Assembly (NCBI RefSeq): GCF_009882985.1
Contig: NZ_WTUZ01000040.1
Coordinates: forward strand, 682,001 to 746,000
Origin: Paenibacillus silvestris
GTDB taxonomy: Bacteria; Bacillota; Bacilli; Paenibacillales; NBRC-103111
Reading direction: 5' to 3'
DNA: 64,000 bases
In this document: piece by piece, positions 9,042 through 17,560 of the stretch
How positions within the stretch are numbered: the first letter of the stretch is position 1
Layout: every line of letters begins with the position of its first letter
Position numbers and translations under genes: made by a program
Notes under the pieces: generated by a model
What the model was told of the DNA's origin: nothing
Seen by the model: only the letters and a program-made list of their open reading frames with translations
Databases searched by the model: none

Positions 9042-9989
9042 TTATCCCACTTCAGATGATGTCGTTTGATCGGCATTTGTGACAGAATTCTCTTCCCAAC
9101 GTTCATGTACATTGAACCAATAGAACCAAGAGCCCGGCTGCTCACGTATAGCCCGTTCCATGAACCCGTTCAGCACCAGATTCGCCTCAGCACGTGCATC
9201 GTGTCCCCGGAACTCAGCTTGAAGATAAAGCGGTGAACCAAAGATGAGCCTATGGTTAAAGCCGCGAGTACGGTGCCCGTAAAACGGTACAATTGGAATT
9301 CGCAAATCATGTGCAAGCATGGCCGCACCTTCAGGCGTGCGTGTTAATCTCCCGAAGAACCGAGATAACGGAAACGAGGAGCGCCAGAAATCTCCGAGCA
9401 GAAACACGACGCCGCCATTCTGCAAATGCTTCTTCAGTGTCCGATACATCTCCAGAGGAGGGACACTGTCATAATCCAGTCCCTTGCAGCCCAAGGCAGC
9501 AAATTTATAATAAAGCGGTCTAAGCTCTGGACTGCCTGCTGATGCAACAGTCAAACAATCATATTTTCGAGTCAAATACCAGTAGTAATAGAAAAAGTTC
9601 CCAATGTGCGGCGTATAGACGATGAAACCCTTTCCGTCCGATCGACTTTGGGCCGCTTGAAGATGCTCCTCACCCTGCACATCGAAATTTGGCGTTTGCA
9701 ATTTCAACAAGCGCGTAGATAAGAACAGAATCTCAACCAGCGTAAACACAACATTTTCCATATAAATCTTAGAAATCGCGCGAATTGCACCTTTTGGCAT
9801 GCCATCCAGCAAGTCAGCAATATTATGTTCCACGCGTTTTACTAAGCTATTGCGCAAAGCAACATAACCAACAAAAGAGATAAACGTACACACCGCATGC
9901 AAAACCCAAAGCGGAATGATTCGCAGCATTCGTTCGATCCGTGCCAGCTTATGTTCATCTGAAGTTAGTTTGGCGATCCAATCATACAA
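9042..9989 (-). CDS. LpxL/HtrB-family lysophospholipid acyltransferase-like protein
   Basis: 315 aa. Family features visible: an N-terminal hydrophobic segment (about 25-47), TPHIGNF near residue 125 aligning with the TPHxGNWE active site, GGVVFLLGD near 190, TRTPEGAAMLAHDLRIPIVP near 215, and WFYWFNVHERW at the end, aligning with the WLWxHRRW terminus. Family enzymes move an acyl chain from acyl-ACP to a hydroxyl of lipid A or of other glycolipids. The acidic residue of the usual H-x4-D/E dyad is replaced (HIGNFF), so the catalytic base partner may differ. It is encoded 16 nt after an OlsB-like N-acyltransferase, so a second, O-acylation step on an acyl amino acid is the natural inference. 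RBS AAGGAGG supports the ATG at 9989. Confidence 0.8.
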   Translation of the reverse strand: MYDWIAKLTSDEHKLARIERMLRIIPLWVLHAVCTFISFVGYVALRNSLVKRVEHNIADLLDGMPKGAIRAISKIYMENVVFTLVEILFLSTRLLKLQTPNFDVQGEEHLQAAQSRSDGKGFIVYTPHIGNFFYYYWYLTRKYDCLTVASAGSPELRPLYYKFAALGCKGLDYDSVPPLEMYRTLKKHLQNGGVVFLLGDFWRSSFPLSRFFGRLTRTPEGAAMLAHDLRIPIVPFYGHRTRGFNHRLIFGSPLYLQAEFRGHDARAEANLVLNGFMERAIREQPGSWFYWFNVHERWEENSVTNADQTTSSEVG

Positions 9990-10005
9990 TGCAAATCCTC
10001 CTTGC

Positions 10006-10776
10006 CTACGTTGTTAGAAAATGACGTTTATATCGCCTAGTAACCCGCTCTTTTTCTAAAATAATAAAAAAGTCAACGGTCTCAAATAGCTCATCATACG
10101 CCGGATCTCCGCCAATTTCAGCCCCGAGCCATTGATAGCCCTTCATGAGTGGAGGGAGCTTACGAAACACATCTTTCTCATTACATTCGACTTCTAATCG
10201 AGCAAGTCCGGGTATCCGGTGAGTATCTAACGGTTCAATGCCATACCTATTTGTAATGACCTGTTTTTGAAGCAGCATCGTATAAATGAGGTTTAAATCA
10301 TCTAAGTTACTCATATGTACGCTAGCGCAGCCAATTAAATGGGAATAATTTCGTTCCGTAATATAGCCGGCAATTCCTTCCCACAGAAGCTGAATCGCTT
10401 TACCGCCGCGATACTCCGGTGCAATGCAGCTGCGGCCCAACTCAAGCGTCTGTTCTTTATAAGCAGCATATGCCGCTAAATTAAATTCGGTTTCCGAATA
10501 AAAGCCGATACCTTGAAGGGCACGATCTCCTGGCAGCAGACGATATGTACCAACAACCTGATCCGTGTCCAAATCTTTCACAATGAGATGATCGCAGTAC
10601 GCATCATAAGCGTCTTTTTCAAGACCTTCCTCATTGAGCATTCGCATGTTTTTCTCTTCTTCAACGAAAACCTGATACCTTAGTCTCATGGCCTGCTCAA
10701 TTTCATCTGCGCTGCTTGCAAGCCTAACAACTAGTTTGGCCTGCTGAGGCGCCGTATTCAGAAGGGGTCCACTCAT
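10006..10776 (-). CDS. OlsB-like GNAT N-acyltransferase (acyl-ornithine-type lipid synthesis)
   Basis: About 256 aa. Features shared with ornithine N-acyltransferase OlsB and acylhomoserine-synthase-like GNATs: an N-terminal RLRYQVFVEE, CDHLIVKD, VGTYRLLPGD, then LELGRSCIAPEYRGG with a following LLWEGIAGY, IGCASVHM, and a C-terminal LPPLMKGYQWLGAEIGG. OlsB moves a 3-hydroxyacyl group from ACP to the alpha-amine of ornithine, giving lyso-ornithine lipid. The acceptor amino acid cannot be read from sequence. It heads an operon with an LpxL-like acyltransferase and a YfhP-like protein. ATG 10776 follows an AAAGG at 10 nt; in-frame GTGs upstream have ribosome sites placed too close, so the start is uncertain by about 10 residues. 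Confidence 0.82.
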   Translation of the reverse strand: MSGPLLNTAPQQAKLVVRLASSADEIEQAMRLRYQVFVEEEKNMRMLNEEGLEKDAYDAYCDHLIVKDLDTDQVVGTYRLLPGDRALQGIGFYSETEFNLAAYAAYKEQTLELGRSCIAPEYRGGKAIQLLWEGIAGYITERNYSHLIGCASVHMSNLDDLNLIYTMLLQKQVITNRYGIEPLDTHRIPGLARLEVECNEKDVFRKLPPLMKGYQWLGAEIGGDPAYDELFETVDFFIILEKERVTRRYKRHFLTT

Positions 10777-10875
10777 CTTCTTCACGCCTTTCCACTGGAT
10801 TCTCACTTCCTCATCGTAGCAGAGGTTTATTAAGGGTTCATTTTCGTATTGTAAAAAATTTGTAATGTTTGGAAA

Positions 10876-10917
10876 TGAAAAAAAACCGCATTCGTCGCTT
10901 CGACGAAATACGGTTTT
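10876..10917 (-). terminator. Intrinsic terminator after lrgB
   Basis: On the minus strand an AAAACCG/CGGTTTT outer stem with an inner TTCGTCG/CGACGAA stem and a three-base loop is followed by a run of T (A-run at 10878-10885 on the plus strand). It lies 14 nt after the lrgB stop codon. Confidence 0.88.
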
Positions 10918-10930
10918 ACGGAATGCAACA

Positions 10931-11620
10931 TTATTTGAGCCAGTAATAGATAGGTATGAATAAAATAGATGTCATGATGCCACAGATCGCCATAGACAAT
11001 CCGGCAAAACCGCCTTGCTGCTCCGAATCTTTGACGACTTTGGCCGTCCCAATGCCATGCGCAGCCGTCCCTAAAGCAATCCCGATTGAGATGTCATCTC
11101 TAATCTTCAGCCAGTTCAACAAACGCGTGCCAAACATACTGCCAAACAGGCCCGTCATCGTCGTCAGAACGGCTGTAAGCTCTGGAATCGCCCCTAACCG
11201 TGTAGCGATTTCAATCGAGATTGGCGAGCTAACTGACTTAGGCAGCATACTAAGAATAATGGACTGGCTGCCGCCAAGGAGTCCAACTATAGCTGCGCTT
11301 GATGCTATGCCGGTGATGGATCCTGCCAATACGCTAAGCATGACACGTTTTAAATTGGAGCGAATCAAGGATCTGTATTTATACAACGGGACACCTAGCG
11401 CCACTGTCGCTGGTCCAAGCAGAAGAGTCAGTACATCCGCCCCACGTTTAAAGTCCTCAAAAGGAATTCGAAAACCAACTAAAATAAGAATAATAAGTCC
11501 TGTGCATACAAAAAGCGGGTGCATAAACCGCCATCGCTGATACATCACATTCGCGAATGCGTAAATCAGTACACTTAACGTTAGTCCGAATAAGGGGTGC
11601 TGCAGCATATTACCCGCCAT
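10931..11620 (-). CDS. lrgB: LrgB/CidB-family membrane protein
   Basis: 229 aa, about seven membrane segments, no signal peptide. Family hallmarks include LLGPATVALGVPLYKYR near residue 65, GSSAA-like small-residue helices, SVSSPISIEIATRLG near 128 and AHGIGTAKVV near 185. LrgB/CidB proteins form a two-gene module with LrgA/CidA, described either as holin/antiholin-like regulators of autolysis or as pyruvate/3-hydroxypropionate carriers (B. subtilis PftAB). It overlaps lrgA by 11 nt and is followed by an intrinsic terminator. No LytST-type regulator is adjacent, so the inducing signal is not evident. Which of the two roles applies cannot be told from sequence. Confidence 0.9.
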   Translation of the reverse strand: MAGNMLQHPLFGLTLSVLIYAFANVMYQRWRFMHPLFVCTGLIILILVGFRIPFEDFKRGADVLTLLLGPATVALGVPLYKYRSLIRSNLKRVMLSVLAGSITGIASSAAIVGLLGGSQSIILSMLPKSVSSPISIEIATRLGAIPELTAVLTTMTGLFGSMFGTRLLNWLKIRDDISIGIALGTAAHGIGTAKVVKDSEQQGGFAGLSMAICGIMTSILFIPIYYWLK

Positions 11621-11960
11621 ATTTTTCCCCTTCCTTACCTAGCTTAGATGATATCCATCCAGTTACGATCAGTACGACCGCAGTCGCGCCAACGATTCCA
11701 CCACAAATGGCAACTAGATTCGCTCCAATGATAGGCAGAAACAAGAGAATACCTACCGTATAGGGGATAAAAAAAAGCATCATATGCCTAGTGAGCAGCG
11801 ACGCGGCTTCTTCCACCCATTCAAGCTTAACAACCTTAGCGAATAAGGCCGCGGTAAATAGTATGAGCCCGATCACGTTGCCAGGTAGCGGCAGGTGCAG
11901 GCCCATTTGGATCACATAGCCTATGAAATTAAAAGCTAGTAAAATGGCAAAACCAAGCAT
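11610..11960 (-). CDS. lrgA: LrgA/CidA-family holin-like protein
   Basis: 116 aa with four predicted membrane helices and the family motif LHLPLPGNVIGLILF near residue 20, ending in a short charged tail. The partner LrgB overlaps it by 11 nt. I choose ATG 11960 (AAAGGGAG 5 nt upstream) because the protein then begins as CidA does. An earlier in-frame ATG at 11993 forms an ATGA overlap with the stop of the small upstream ORF, so a coupled start 11 residues longer is possible. Role as in lrgB: two-component membrane module for autolysis control or small-carboxylate transport. Confidence 0.88.
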   Translation of the reverse strand: MLGFAILLAFNFIGYVIQMGLHLPLPGNVIGLILFTAALFAKVVKLEWVEEAASLLTRHMMLFFIPYTVGILLFLPIIGANLVAICGGIVGATAVVLIVTGWISSKLGKEGEKYGG

Positions 11961-11989
11961 GTTTTCTCCCTTTCCGCTCAAAACCAAGG

Positions 11990-12091
11990 TCATCCAGAGT
12001 CTTTGTAAGCATTTCTTATTTCCCTTAACATAACATAAAATATCGAGGACATAAAGATAGAAAGCAGTATTTCCGCTGCTGCAATCCCCAT
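11990..12091 (-). CDS. Small single-span membrane peptide upstream of lrgA
   Basis: 33 aa, read directly from the complement: it begins MGIAAAEILLSIFMSS, has one hydrophobic span (about residues 2-22) and a basic tail (REIRNAYKDSG). GAGGTGA, a near-perfect Shine-Dalgarno sequence, lies 4 nt before the ATG. The stop codon sits 29 nt before the favoured lrgA start and overlaps an alternative lrgA ATG as ATGA. These features suggest a real, co-transcribed small membrane protein or leader peptide, possibly a third component of the LrgAB module. I recognise no family; the evidence is spacing, ribosome site and composition only. Confidence 0.6.
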   Translation of the reverse strand: MGIAAAEILLSIFMSSIFYVMLREIRNAYKDSG

Positions 12092-12183
12092 TTCGTCACC
12101 TCAGTCTACACACCTTTTGGATAGTGTATGAGCCAGAAATGCGAAAATGACTCTTTCAAAACATAGGTACACGACCCGCCTCA

Positions 12184-12236
12184 TAAAAAAGAGACCATCC
12201 TTCAGCCATTTCTGACCTTCCGAGATAGTCTCTTCC
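12184..12236 (-). terminator. Intrinsic terminator after rnz
   Basis: On the minus strand AAGAGAC-TATC pairs with GATGGTCTCTT across a ~28-base loop and is followed by TTTT. It lies just after the ribonuclease Z stop codon. Confidence 0.75.
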
Positions 12237-12243
12237 CTGCATG

Positions 12244-13173
12244 TTATCCTTTGCGCGGCACTTCAAAGCTCCAAAAGTCTCTGGCAATATGACTATTGCT
12301 GTGATGATGCTGCGCTTCTTGCAGCAGTTCCAGCACAGCGTCTCCTTGGTAGCGAGAACTGATGTGCGTCATAATCAGCGCATTCGCTCCCGCTTCCTGA
12401 GCAATCCTCGCCGCATCCGTTGAAGTCGCGTGATCAAAAGAATAAGCCAACTCTTGCTTATCCATGGCGAAAGTCGCCTCATGAACGAGCACATCGGCGT
12501 CTCGTGCCAAAAGCTGTGCCCCGCTGCAGTAACGGGTATCGCCGAGAATAACAACGATGCGTCCAGGAATCGGCGCACCCAAGAAATCGGCGCCGTGCAG
12601 CGTGCTCCCATCCTCAAGCTGCACCGTCTGCCCTTGCTTGAGCTTGCCGTAGATCGGCCCGGCTGGTATGCCGAGCGCCGTCAACTTATCCAGCATCAGC
12701 TTGCCGGGTTGATCCTTTTCAATAACCCTAAAGCCGAAGCTTTCGATTCGATGCTCCAAACGAGCCGTTTCAACCTTAAATGTTTCATCTTCGAATAGGA
12801 GTCCCTCTTCCACGATTTCCACAATCTTCAGCGCATAGGTCAGATGCGCGCCGCTAACTTCCAGAGCCGTATCAACAAATCGTTTAAGCCCTGGCGGGCC
12901 AAACAAGGTAAGCGGGGTATCGCCTCCCAAATACGAGCGGCTTGTTAACAGGCCTGGCAATCCGTATAAATGATCCCCATGCAAATGAGTGATGAACAGC
13001 ATCTCCGTACGCCCGAGCTTCACGGGAGAGTTCATAATCTGCTGTTGAGTGCCTTCTCCACAATCAAACAACCAATAAGTACCCCGTTCATCCAACAAGT
13101 TAAGTGCAATCGATGTCACGTTCCGTTGCTTGGAAGGCATGCCTGCCCCAGTTCCCAAAAAATATAGTTCCAC
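12244..13173 (-). CDS. rnz: Ribonuclease Z
   Basis: 309 aa, the usual length of bacterial RNase Z. It is a cytoplasmic metallo-beta-lactamase-fold endonuclease that trims the 3' end of tRNA precursors lacking encoded CCA. Visible motifs: FLGTGAGMPSKQRN at the N-terminus, THLHGDHLYGLPGLL (zinc-binding HxHxDH) near residue 62, ILGDTRYC near 210, VHEATF, and HATSTDAARIA near 268, plus THISSRY. It sits between the metH and lrgAB transcription units, with its own terminator downstream. ATG 13173 matches the conserved start MELYFLGTG. Function is secure from the motifs. Confidence 0.95.
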   Translation of the reverse strand: MELYFLGTGAGMPSKQRNVTSIALNLLDERGTYWLFDCGEGTQQQIMNSPVKLGRTEMLFITHLHGDHLYGLPGLLTSRSYLGGDTPLTLFGPPGLKRFVDTALEVSGAHLTYALKIVEIVEEGLLFEDETFKVETARLEHRIESFGFRVIEKDQPGKLMLDKLTALGIPAGPIYGKLKQGQTVQLEDGSTLHGADFLGAPIPGRIVVILGDTRYCSGAQLLARDADVLVHEATFAMDKQELAYSFDHATSTDAARIAQEAGANALIMTHISSRYQGDAVLELLQEAQHHHSNSHIARDFWSFEVPRKG

Positions 13174-13217
13174 GATCTAAAACCCCAATCTCTATGAAAA
13201 TCACTGTTGGTAACACC

Positions 13218-13268
13218 GAAAGCGAGGACGCCGCCGAACATCGTGTTCGGGCAAGCTGCCTCGCTTTG
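13218..13268. other. Large hairpin between metH and rnz
   Basis: AAAGCGAGG (13219-13227) pairs perfectly with CCTCGCTTT (13259-13267), enclosing a CCGAACA/TGTTCGG hairpin (13234-13250). It lies downstream of metH and upstream of rnz on the minus strand. There is no T-tract, so it may be a weak terminator, an mRNA 3'-end stabiliser or a processing site; this is inference. Confidence 0.5.
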
Positions 13269-13283
13269 TGCCATAACTTTTTC

Positions 13284-16200
13284 TTAGCCTACATTGAAAT
13301 AACGCGCTTCTTTGTGGGCAAACACGATTGCTGAAACCGATGCTTCCGGCTCCATCATGAACGACTCTGTCAGCTCAACGCCAATATCTTCAGGTTTCAG
13401 AAGATGAAACAACTTGGCTTGATCCTCGAGATTAGGACATGCTGGATAACCGAAGGAGAAACGTTGTCCGACATATTTGGCTCCGAATCTCTCTTGCATC
13501 GTCATATCAACACGATCCGCAATCCCCCAAACATCCCTCATAATATGGTGGATACGTTCTGCAAAGCCTTCCGCTACTTCCAAAGCTGTCGCCTGCAGCG
13601 CATGAGATTTCAAGTAATCCCCTTTGTCGCGCCACTCCTTGGCCAGCTCATTGATATCATGCCCAGCTGTTACAAGCAGGAAGCCCACATAATCCATCTC
13701 ACCACTCTCTACGGACTTCAAGTAGTCAGCCAGACACAGATAGGGTTCTTTGTCTTGACGCGGGAACGTGAAGGTTTCAAGAACTTTACTGTGATCTTGC
13801 GGGTCGTAGACGATAACATCGTTTCCGCTCGATTGAGCGGGGAAGAAGCGGTACATCCCATGAGCTTTAATGATCCCGTTATTTTGAGCCGCATACAGAA
13901 TGGAATCGACCGTATCCTTGAGCTGAAGGGCCTTCGAATCCTTATCGCTAAGCAGGGCTTCGACTTTTCCTTTGAGACCGAGATGATGGCCGAGCAGCAT
14001 TTGCATATTCACATACGGCATGAGATGGCTAATTGGGTAATCTCTCATGATATGACGTTCCGTATCTTGCGGGACTTGCACAGGTAGGTCTTTGGATACA
14101 GCAGACGAACTTACACGCGTAAGCTGAGGCTGTTTCTCTTCTTTCTTGCCAGTATCCATGACATCAGATTCCAGACTTTCTCTTAGTTCCTGAATGAGAC
14201 GTTTACGCTGCTCAGGATCGCTTAGTCGGTTGGCAATATCCAGACCGTCCATGGCATCCTTCGCATAGAGCACTACCCCTTCGTATTCCGGTTGAATACG
14301 TGTTTTGGTGAATTTACGCGTTAGCGCGGCGCCACCTACAAGGATCGGCACATCTACACCTGCTGTACGTAGATCCTGCGCGGTAATAACCATTTGCTGT
14401 GCGGATTTTACCAATAGACCCGATAGACCGATCGCATCTGCGTTCTCTCTGCGCTGTGCATCAACAATTTGATCTGGCGGTACTTTGATCCCAAGGTTTA
14501 TAATCTTATAACCATTATTCGACAGGATGATCTCGACAAGATTTTTACCGATATCATGCACGTCCCCTTTTACGGTTGCCAAGATAATTTTACCTTTGAC
14601 AGCTGTTTCGGATTTCTCCATAAAGGGTTCCAAATAATTAACGGAGGCTTTCATTACCTCAGCACTTTGAAGCACTTCCGCAACAATCAGCTCATTGCCA
14701 TTGAATAATCGGCCTACTTCTTCCATCCCTTTCATTAACGGACCATTGATTACTTCCAGAGGTGAATAAGTTTGCAACGCAATATCAAGATCTGGAATTA
14801 GCCCTTCCTTCGTCCCTTCTACCACATAAGAACCAAGGCGCTCTTCCAAGGAAAGATTGGAGATTTTCTCCTTCTTCTCGACCTTCTTCTCACGGAAATG
14901 AGCGACAAATTTCGCCAAAGTCTCATCATTGGTATTGTAAATCAGTTCCTCAGCCAGTTGACGCTCTTCCTCCGAAATAGAGGCATAACGCTCCAACTTC
15001 TCTGTGTTCACAATCGCATAATCGAGACCTGCCTTCGTACAATGGTACAAATAAACCGAGTTCAACACTTCGCGCCCAGCATCCGGCAATCCGAATGAAA
15101 TATTGCTCAAACCGAGAATGGTTTTGGCTCTTGGATATTTCTCTTTGATCAGTTTAATGCCTTCGATTGTTTCCACAGCAGATCCAATATACTGAGGATC
15201 CCCCGATCCTACAGGGAACATATTCGGATCAAAAATAATATCCTCGGGATTCATCCCGTATTTCCCTGTCAGCAGCTCATAAGAGCGAGTTGCCACTTCA
15301 AGCTTTGCTTCACGCGAGACTGCCTGGCCGCGTTCATCAATAAGAATACAAACAACAGAAGCCCCATATCGATGGATGAGTGGTAAAATCCCGGCAAATT
15401 TCACTTCGCCGTCCTCCAAGTTGATGGAGTTAATAATCGCTTTACCTTGCGAGTATTTAAGCCCAAGCTCGATAATGTGATCATATGTAGAGTCAATCAT
15501 CAAAGGCACTTTCACCTTTTTGACCACCTGCTGCATGAATTCTTCGACCGCATAAGCCTCGTCAATATCCGTATCCTGTAAATTGATATCGATGACGTGT
15601 GCACCGTTCTTCACTTGATTACGCGCAATTTCTGAACCTTCTTCAAATTTACCTTCTTTAATCAAACGCTTGAATTTCCGCGATCCCGAAATATTCGTTC
15701 GTTCGCCGACCATGATTGGACGGTTTTCAGGTTCGATAAATAACGTTTCAATCCCCGATACAGCGGGTAAATGTGTACCATATTCCGTTCTTGGTTTGTA
15801 TTCGCTAAGCGTTTCTGCCATGGCACGAATGTGTTCCGGTGTTGTCCCACAACATCCACCAGCAATATTGAGCCAGCCCTGCTCGGCAAAACCGGCCATT
15901 TTCTTAGCCAAGGATTCTGGCGATTCATGATAATGACCGTTCTCATCTGGCAATCCGGCGTTCGGATAACAACTGATTGCGGTTTCTGCAATACCCGACA
16001 ACGTTCGAATGTGATCCCTCATGAATTCAGGACCCGTCGCACAGTTCAACCCCATTGAGATGGGTTTCAAATGTTCAAGTGAAATATAGAACGACTCGAT
16101 ATTTTGCCCAGCCAGCGTCGTCCCCATGGGTTCAATCGTTCCCGAAATCATAATTGGAAGCTCAAAGCCCAACTTTTCGTAAGCTCTGCGAATACCAATG

Positions 16201-16721
16201 CTTCCAGCTTTCACGTTCAGAGTATCTTGTGATGTTTCCAGAAGAATCGCGTCAACACCAGCTTCACATAAAGCTAAAGCTTGCTCATAGTAGCTTTCCT
16301 CCAGCTGGTCGAACGTAACGCCTCCAGTCACGGATAAGGTTTTGGTCGTTGGCCCCATTGCCCCTACGACGTATCGCGGCCATTCCGGTGTTGAATATTT
16401 GTTCGCTGCTTCGATCGCTAACTTGGCTGCAGCGAGGTTCAACTCGCGGTGACGGTCTTGCAAATCATATTCTGCAAGTACTACACTTGTTGTTCCGAAC
16501 GTGTTCGTTTCTATCATATCCGCGCCTGCGGCGAAATAAGCTTCATGAATCTTACGAATCACATCTGGGCGAGTTACGCATAGAATTTCATTACAGCCGT
16601 CTAACTCATCGCCTCCGAAATCTTCAGCGGTTAAATTCTCTTGCTGAATCATGGTACCCATGGCGCCATCGAGGATCATGATCTTTTTCTTTAGCTGCTC
16701 TTGAATCGGTGGTTTAGACAT
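13284..16721 (-). CDS. metH: Cobalamin-dependent methionine synthase
   Basis: 1145 aa. Transfers a methyl group from 5-methyltetrahydrofolate to homocysteine through cobalamin. Four modules in order: homocysteine-binding barrel (1-320, with GGCCGTTPEHI zinc Cys pair near 300), pterin-binding barrel (about 345-610, VGERTNISGSRKF), B12-binding region (about 640-870, with DVHDIGKNLVEIIL as the His-on DxHxxG motif) and the C-terminal SAM-binding reactivation domain (about 900-1140, RFSFGYPACPNLEDQ). ATG 16721 is chosen because AAAGGGAG lies at proper distance; the longer TTG start runs over that site. No B12 or SAM riboswitch is apparent upstream. Divergent to it is mtnD, tying together methionine synthesis and salvage. 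Confidence 0.97.
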   Translation of the reverse strand: MSKPPIQEQLKKKIMILDGAMGTMIQQENLTAEDFGGDELDGCNEILCVTRPDVIRKIHEAYFAAGADMIETNTFGTTSVVLAEYDLQDRHRELNLAAAKLAIEAANKYSTPEWPRYVVGAMGPTTKTLSVTGGVTFDQLEESYYEQALALCEAGVDAILLETSQDTLNVKAGSIGIRRAYEKLGFELPIMISGTIEPMGTTLAGQNIESFYISLEHLKPISMGLNCATGPEFMRDHIRTLSGIAETAISCYPNAGLPDENGHYHESPESLAKKMAGFAEQGWLNIAGGCCGTTPEHIRAMAETLSEYKPRTEYGTHLPAVSGIETLFIEPENRPIMVGERTNISGSRKFKRLIKEGKFEEGSEIARNQVKNGAHVIDINLQDTDIDEAYAVEEFMQQVVKKVKVPLMIDSTYDHIIELGLKYSQGKAIINSINLEDGEVKFAGILPLIHRYGASVVCILIDERGQAVSREAKLEVATRSYELLTGKYGMNPEDIIFDPNMFPVGSGDPQYIGSAVETIEGIKLIKEKYPRAKTILGLSNISFGLPDAGREVLNSVYLYHCTKAGLDYAIVNTEKLERYASISEEERQLAEELIYNTNDETLAKFVAHFREKKVEKKEKISNLSLEERLGSYVVEGTKEGLIPDLDIALQTYSPLEVINGPLMKGMEEVGRLFNGNELIVAEVLQSAEVMKASVNYLEPFMEKSETAVKGKIILATVKGDVHDIGKNLVEIILSNNGYKIINLGIKVPPDQIVDAQRRENADAIGLSGLLVKSAQQMVITAQDLRTAGVDVPILVGGAALTRKFTKTRIQPEYEGVVLYAKDAMDGLDIANRLSDPEQRKRLIQELRESLESDVMDTGKKEEKQPQLTRVSSSAVSKDLPVQVPQDTERHIMRDYPISHLMPYVNMQMLLGHHLGLKGKVEALLSDKDSKALQLKDTVDSILYAAQNNGIIKAHGMYRFFPAQSSGNDVIVYDPQDHSKVLETFTFPRQDKEPYLCLADYLKSVESGEMDYVGFLLVTAGHDINELAKEWRDKGDYLKSHALQATALEVAEGFAERIHHIMRDVWGIADRVDMTMQERFGAKYVGQRFSFGYPACPNLEDQAKLFHLLKPEDIGVELTESFMMEPEASVSAIVFAHKEARYFNVG

Positions 16722-16876
16722 GAATTGACTCCCTTTCAACTTATCCTTAAGTCATAAATAATTAATAATCGACAAATTATGTTAAGATTTAGTGTAACAG
16801 AATACGGCTTCTATGAAAAGATTTTGAATTATCATAAATACCTATAGGTTTTATCGGATAATTTTATGATCTTGCA

Positions 16877-16905
16877 TCGACAGCGAACATCATTTCCACT
16901 ATAAT
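16877..16905 (+). promoter_or_regulatory. Sigma-A-type promoter of mtnD
   Basis: TCGACA (16877-16882), a 17-bp spacer and TATAAT (16900-16905) precede the acireductone dioxygenase gene by 33 nt; the -10 is a perfect match and the -35 matches five of six. Confidence 0.8.
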
Positions 16906-16938
16906 ACAAGTATATTTACTAAGAAAGAGGGATGCTGC

Positions 16939-17478
16939 ATGGCACAAATTAGAATTCGCAATACCAACGAACGAATCGAAGGCGAAGAGCAAGTCAAAGC
17001 CTTCTTGGATAGTCAACAAGTTGTATATGAACACTGGGATGCGAACAAACTCCCTGAAGCTCTTCGCGAGAAATTCGTCCTTAATGATGAAGAGAAAGCT
17101 GAAATCATTAGCACTTATGAATCCGAAATCCGTGATTTAGCAGCTAGACGCGGCTACGAAATTTGGGATGTGATCTCCCTGTCCGACTCGACACCGAATA
17201 TCGAAGAACTGCTTACGAAGTTCGAACAAGTTCATACACACACGGAAGATGAAATTCGCGCAATCGTTTCTGGTAAAGGGATCTTCATCATTAAATCCGA
17301 AGAAATCGGCTATTTCGATGTTGAACTCGAGCCAGGGGATGTTATTTCGGTTCCTGAGAACACGAACCACTTCTTCACTTTGATGGATAATCGCCAAATC
17401 GTTGCTGTTCGCCTTTTCATTGAAAAAGATGGCTGGGTCGCTTACAACGTGGAAGATCCCGCTTTCACCAAAGCTTAA
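16939..17478 (+). CDS. mtnD: Acireductone dioxygenase (methionine salvage)
   Basis: 179 aa cupin. Acts in the methionine salvage pathway, oxidising the acireductone made from methylthioribose to the keto acid that is transaminated to methionine (the Fe form; the Ni form yields CO). Metal ligands visible: VHTHTEDEIR (H-x-H-x3-E) near residue 98 and the second His in ENTNHFFTL near 142. It stands alone here, between its own promoter and a strong terminator, and is divergent to metH; other mtn genes are not in the window. Ribosome binding site AAAGAGG upstream of the ATG. Confidence 0.93.
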   Translation: MAQIRIRNTNERIEGEEQVKAFLDSQQVVYEHWDANKLPEALREKFVLNDEEKAEIISTYESEIRDLAARRGYEIWDVISLSDSTPNIEELLTKFEQVHTHTEDEIRAIVSGKGIFIIKSEEIGYFDVELEPGDVISVPENTNHFFTLMDNRQIVAVRLFIEKDGWVAYNVEDPAFTKA

Positions 17479-17493
17479 TTCCTTATTTAGACA

Positions 17494-17544
17494 AAAGCCC
17501 AACAGCGAAGGACTACTCGTCCTTACAGCTGTTGGGCTTTCTCG
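17494..17544. terminator. Bidirectional terminator between mtnD and the HAD gene
   Basis: A perfect 13-bp stem (17494-17506 with 17528-17540) encloses a second small stem (AAGGAC/GTCCTT). T-rich sequence follows on the plus strand and A-rich sequence precedes it, so it can serve both convergent genes. Confidence 0.88.
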
Positions 17545-17560
17545 TTATTTGCATTATGCA

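Noticed and set aside
10956..11540. 194-codon plus-strand ORF opposite lrgB
   Set aside because: Shadow of a membrane protein gene; composition reflects complement of hydrophobic codons.
13404..14087. 227-codon plus-strand ORF inside metH
   Set aside because: Antisense shadow; the opposite strand encodes the conserved SAM-binding domain of MetH.
16740..16876. Possible B12 or SAM riboswitch ahead of metH
   Set aside because: None of the conserved boxes of either class is visible, and the gap is too short and AT-rich.
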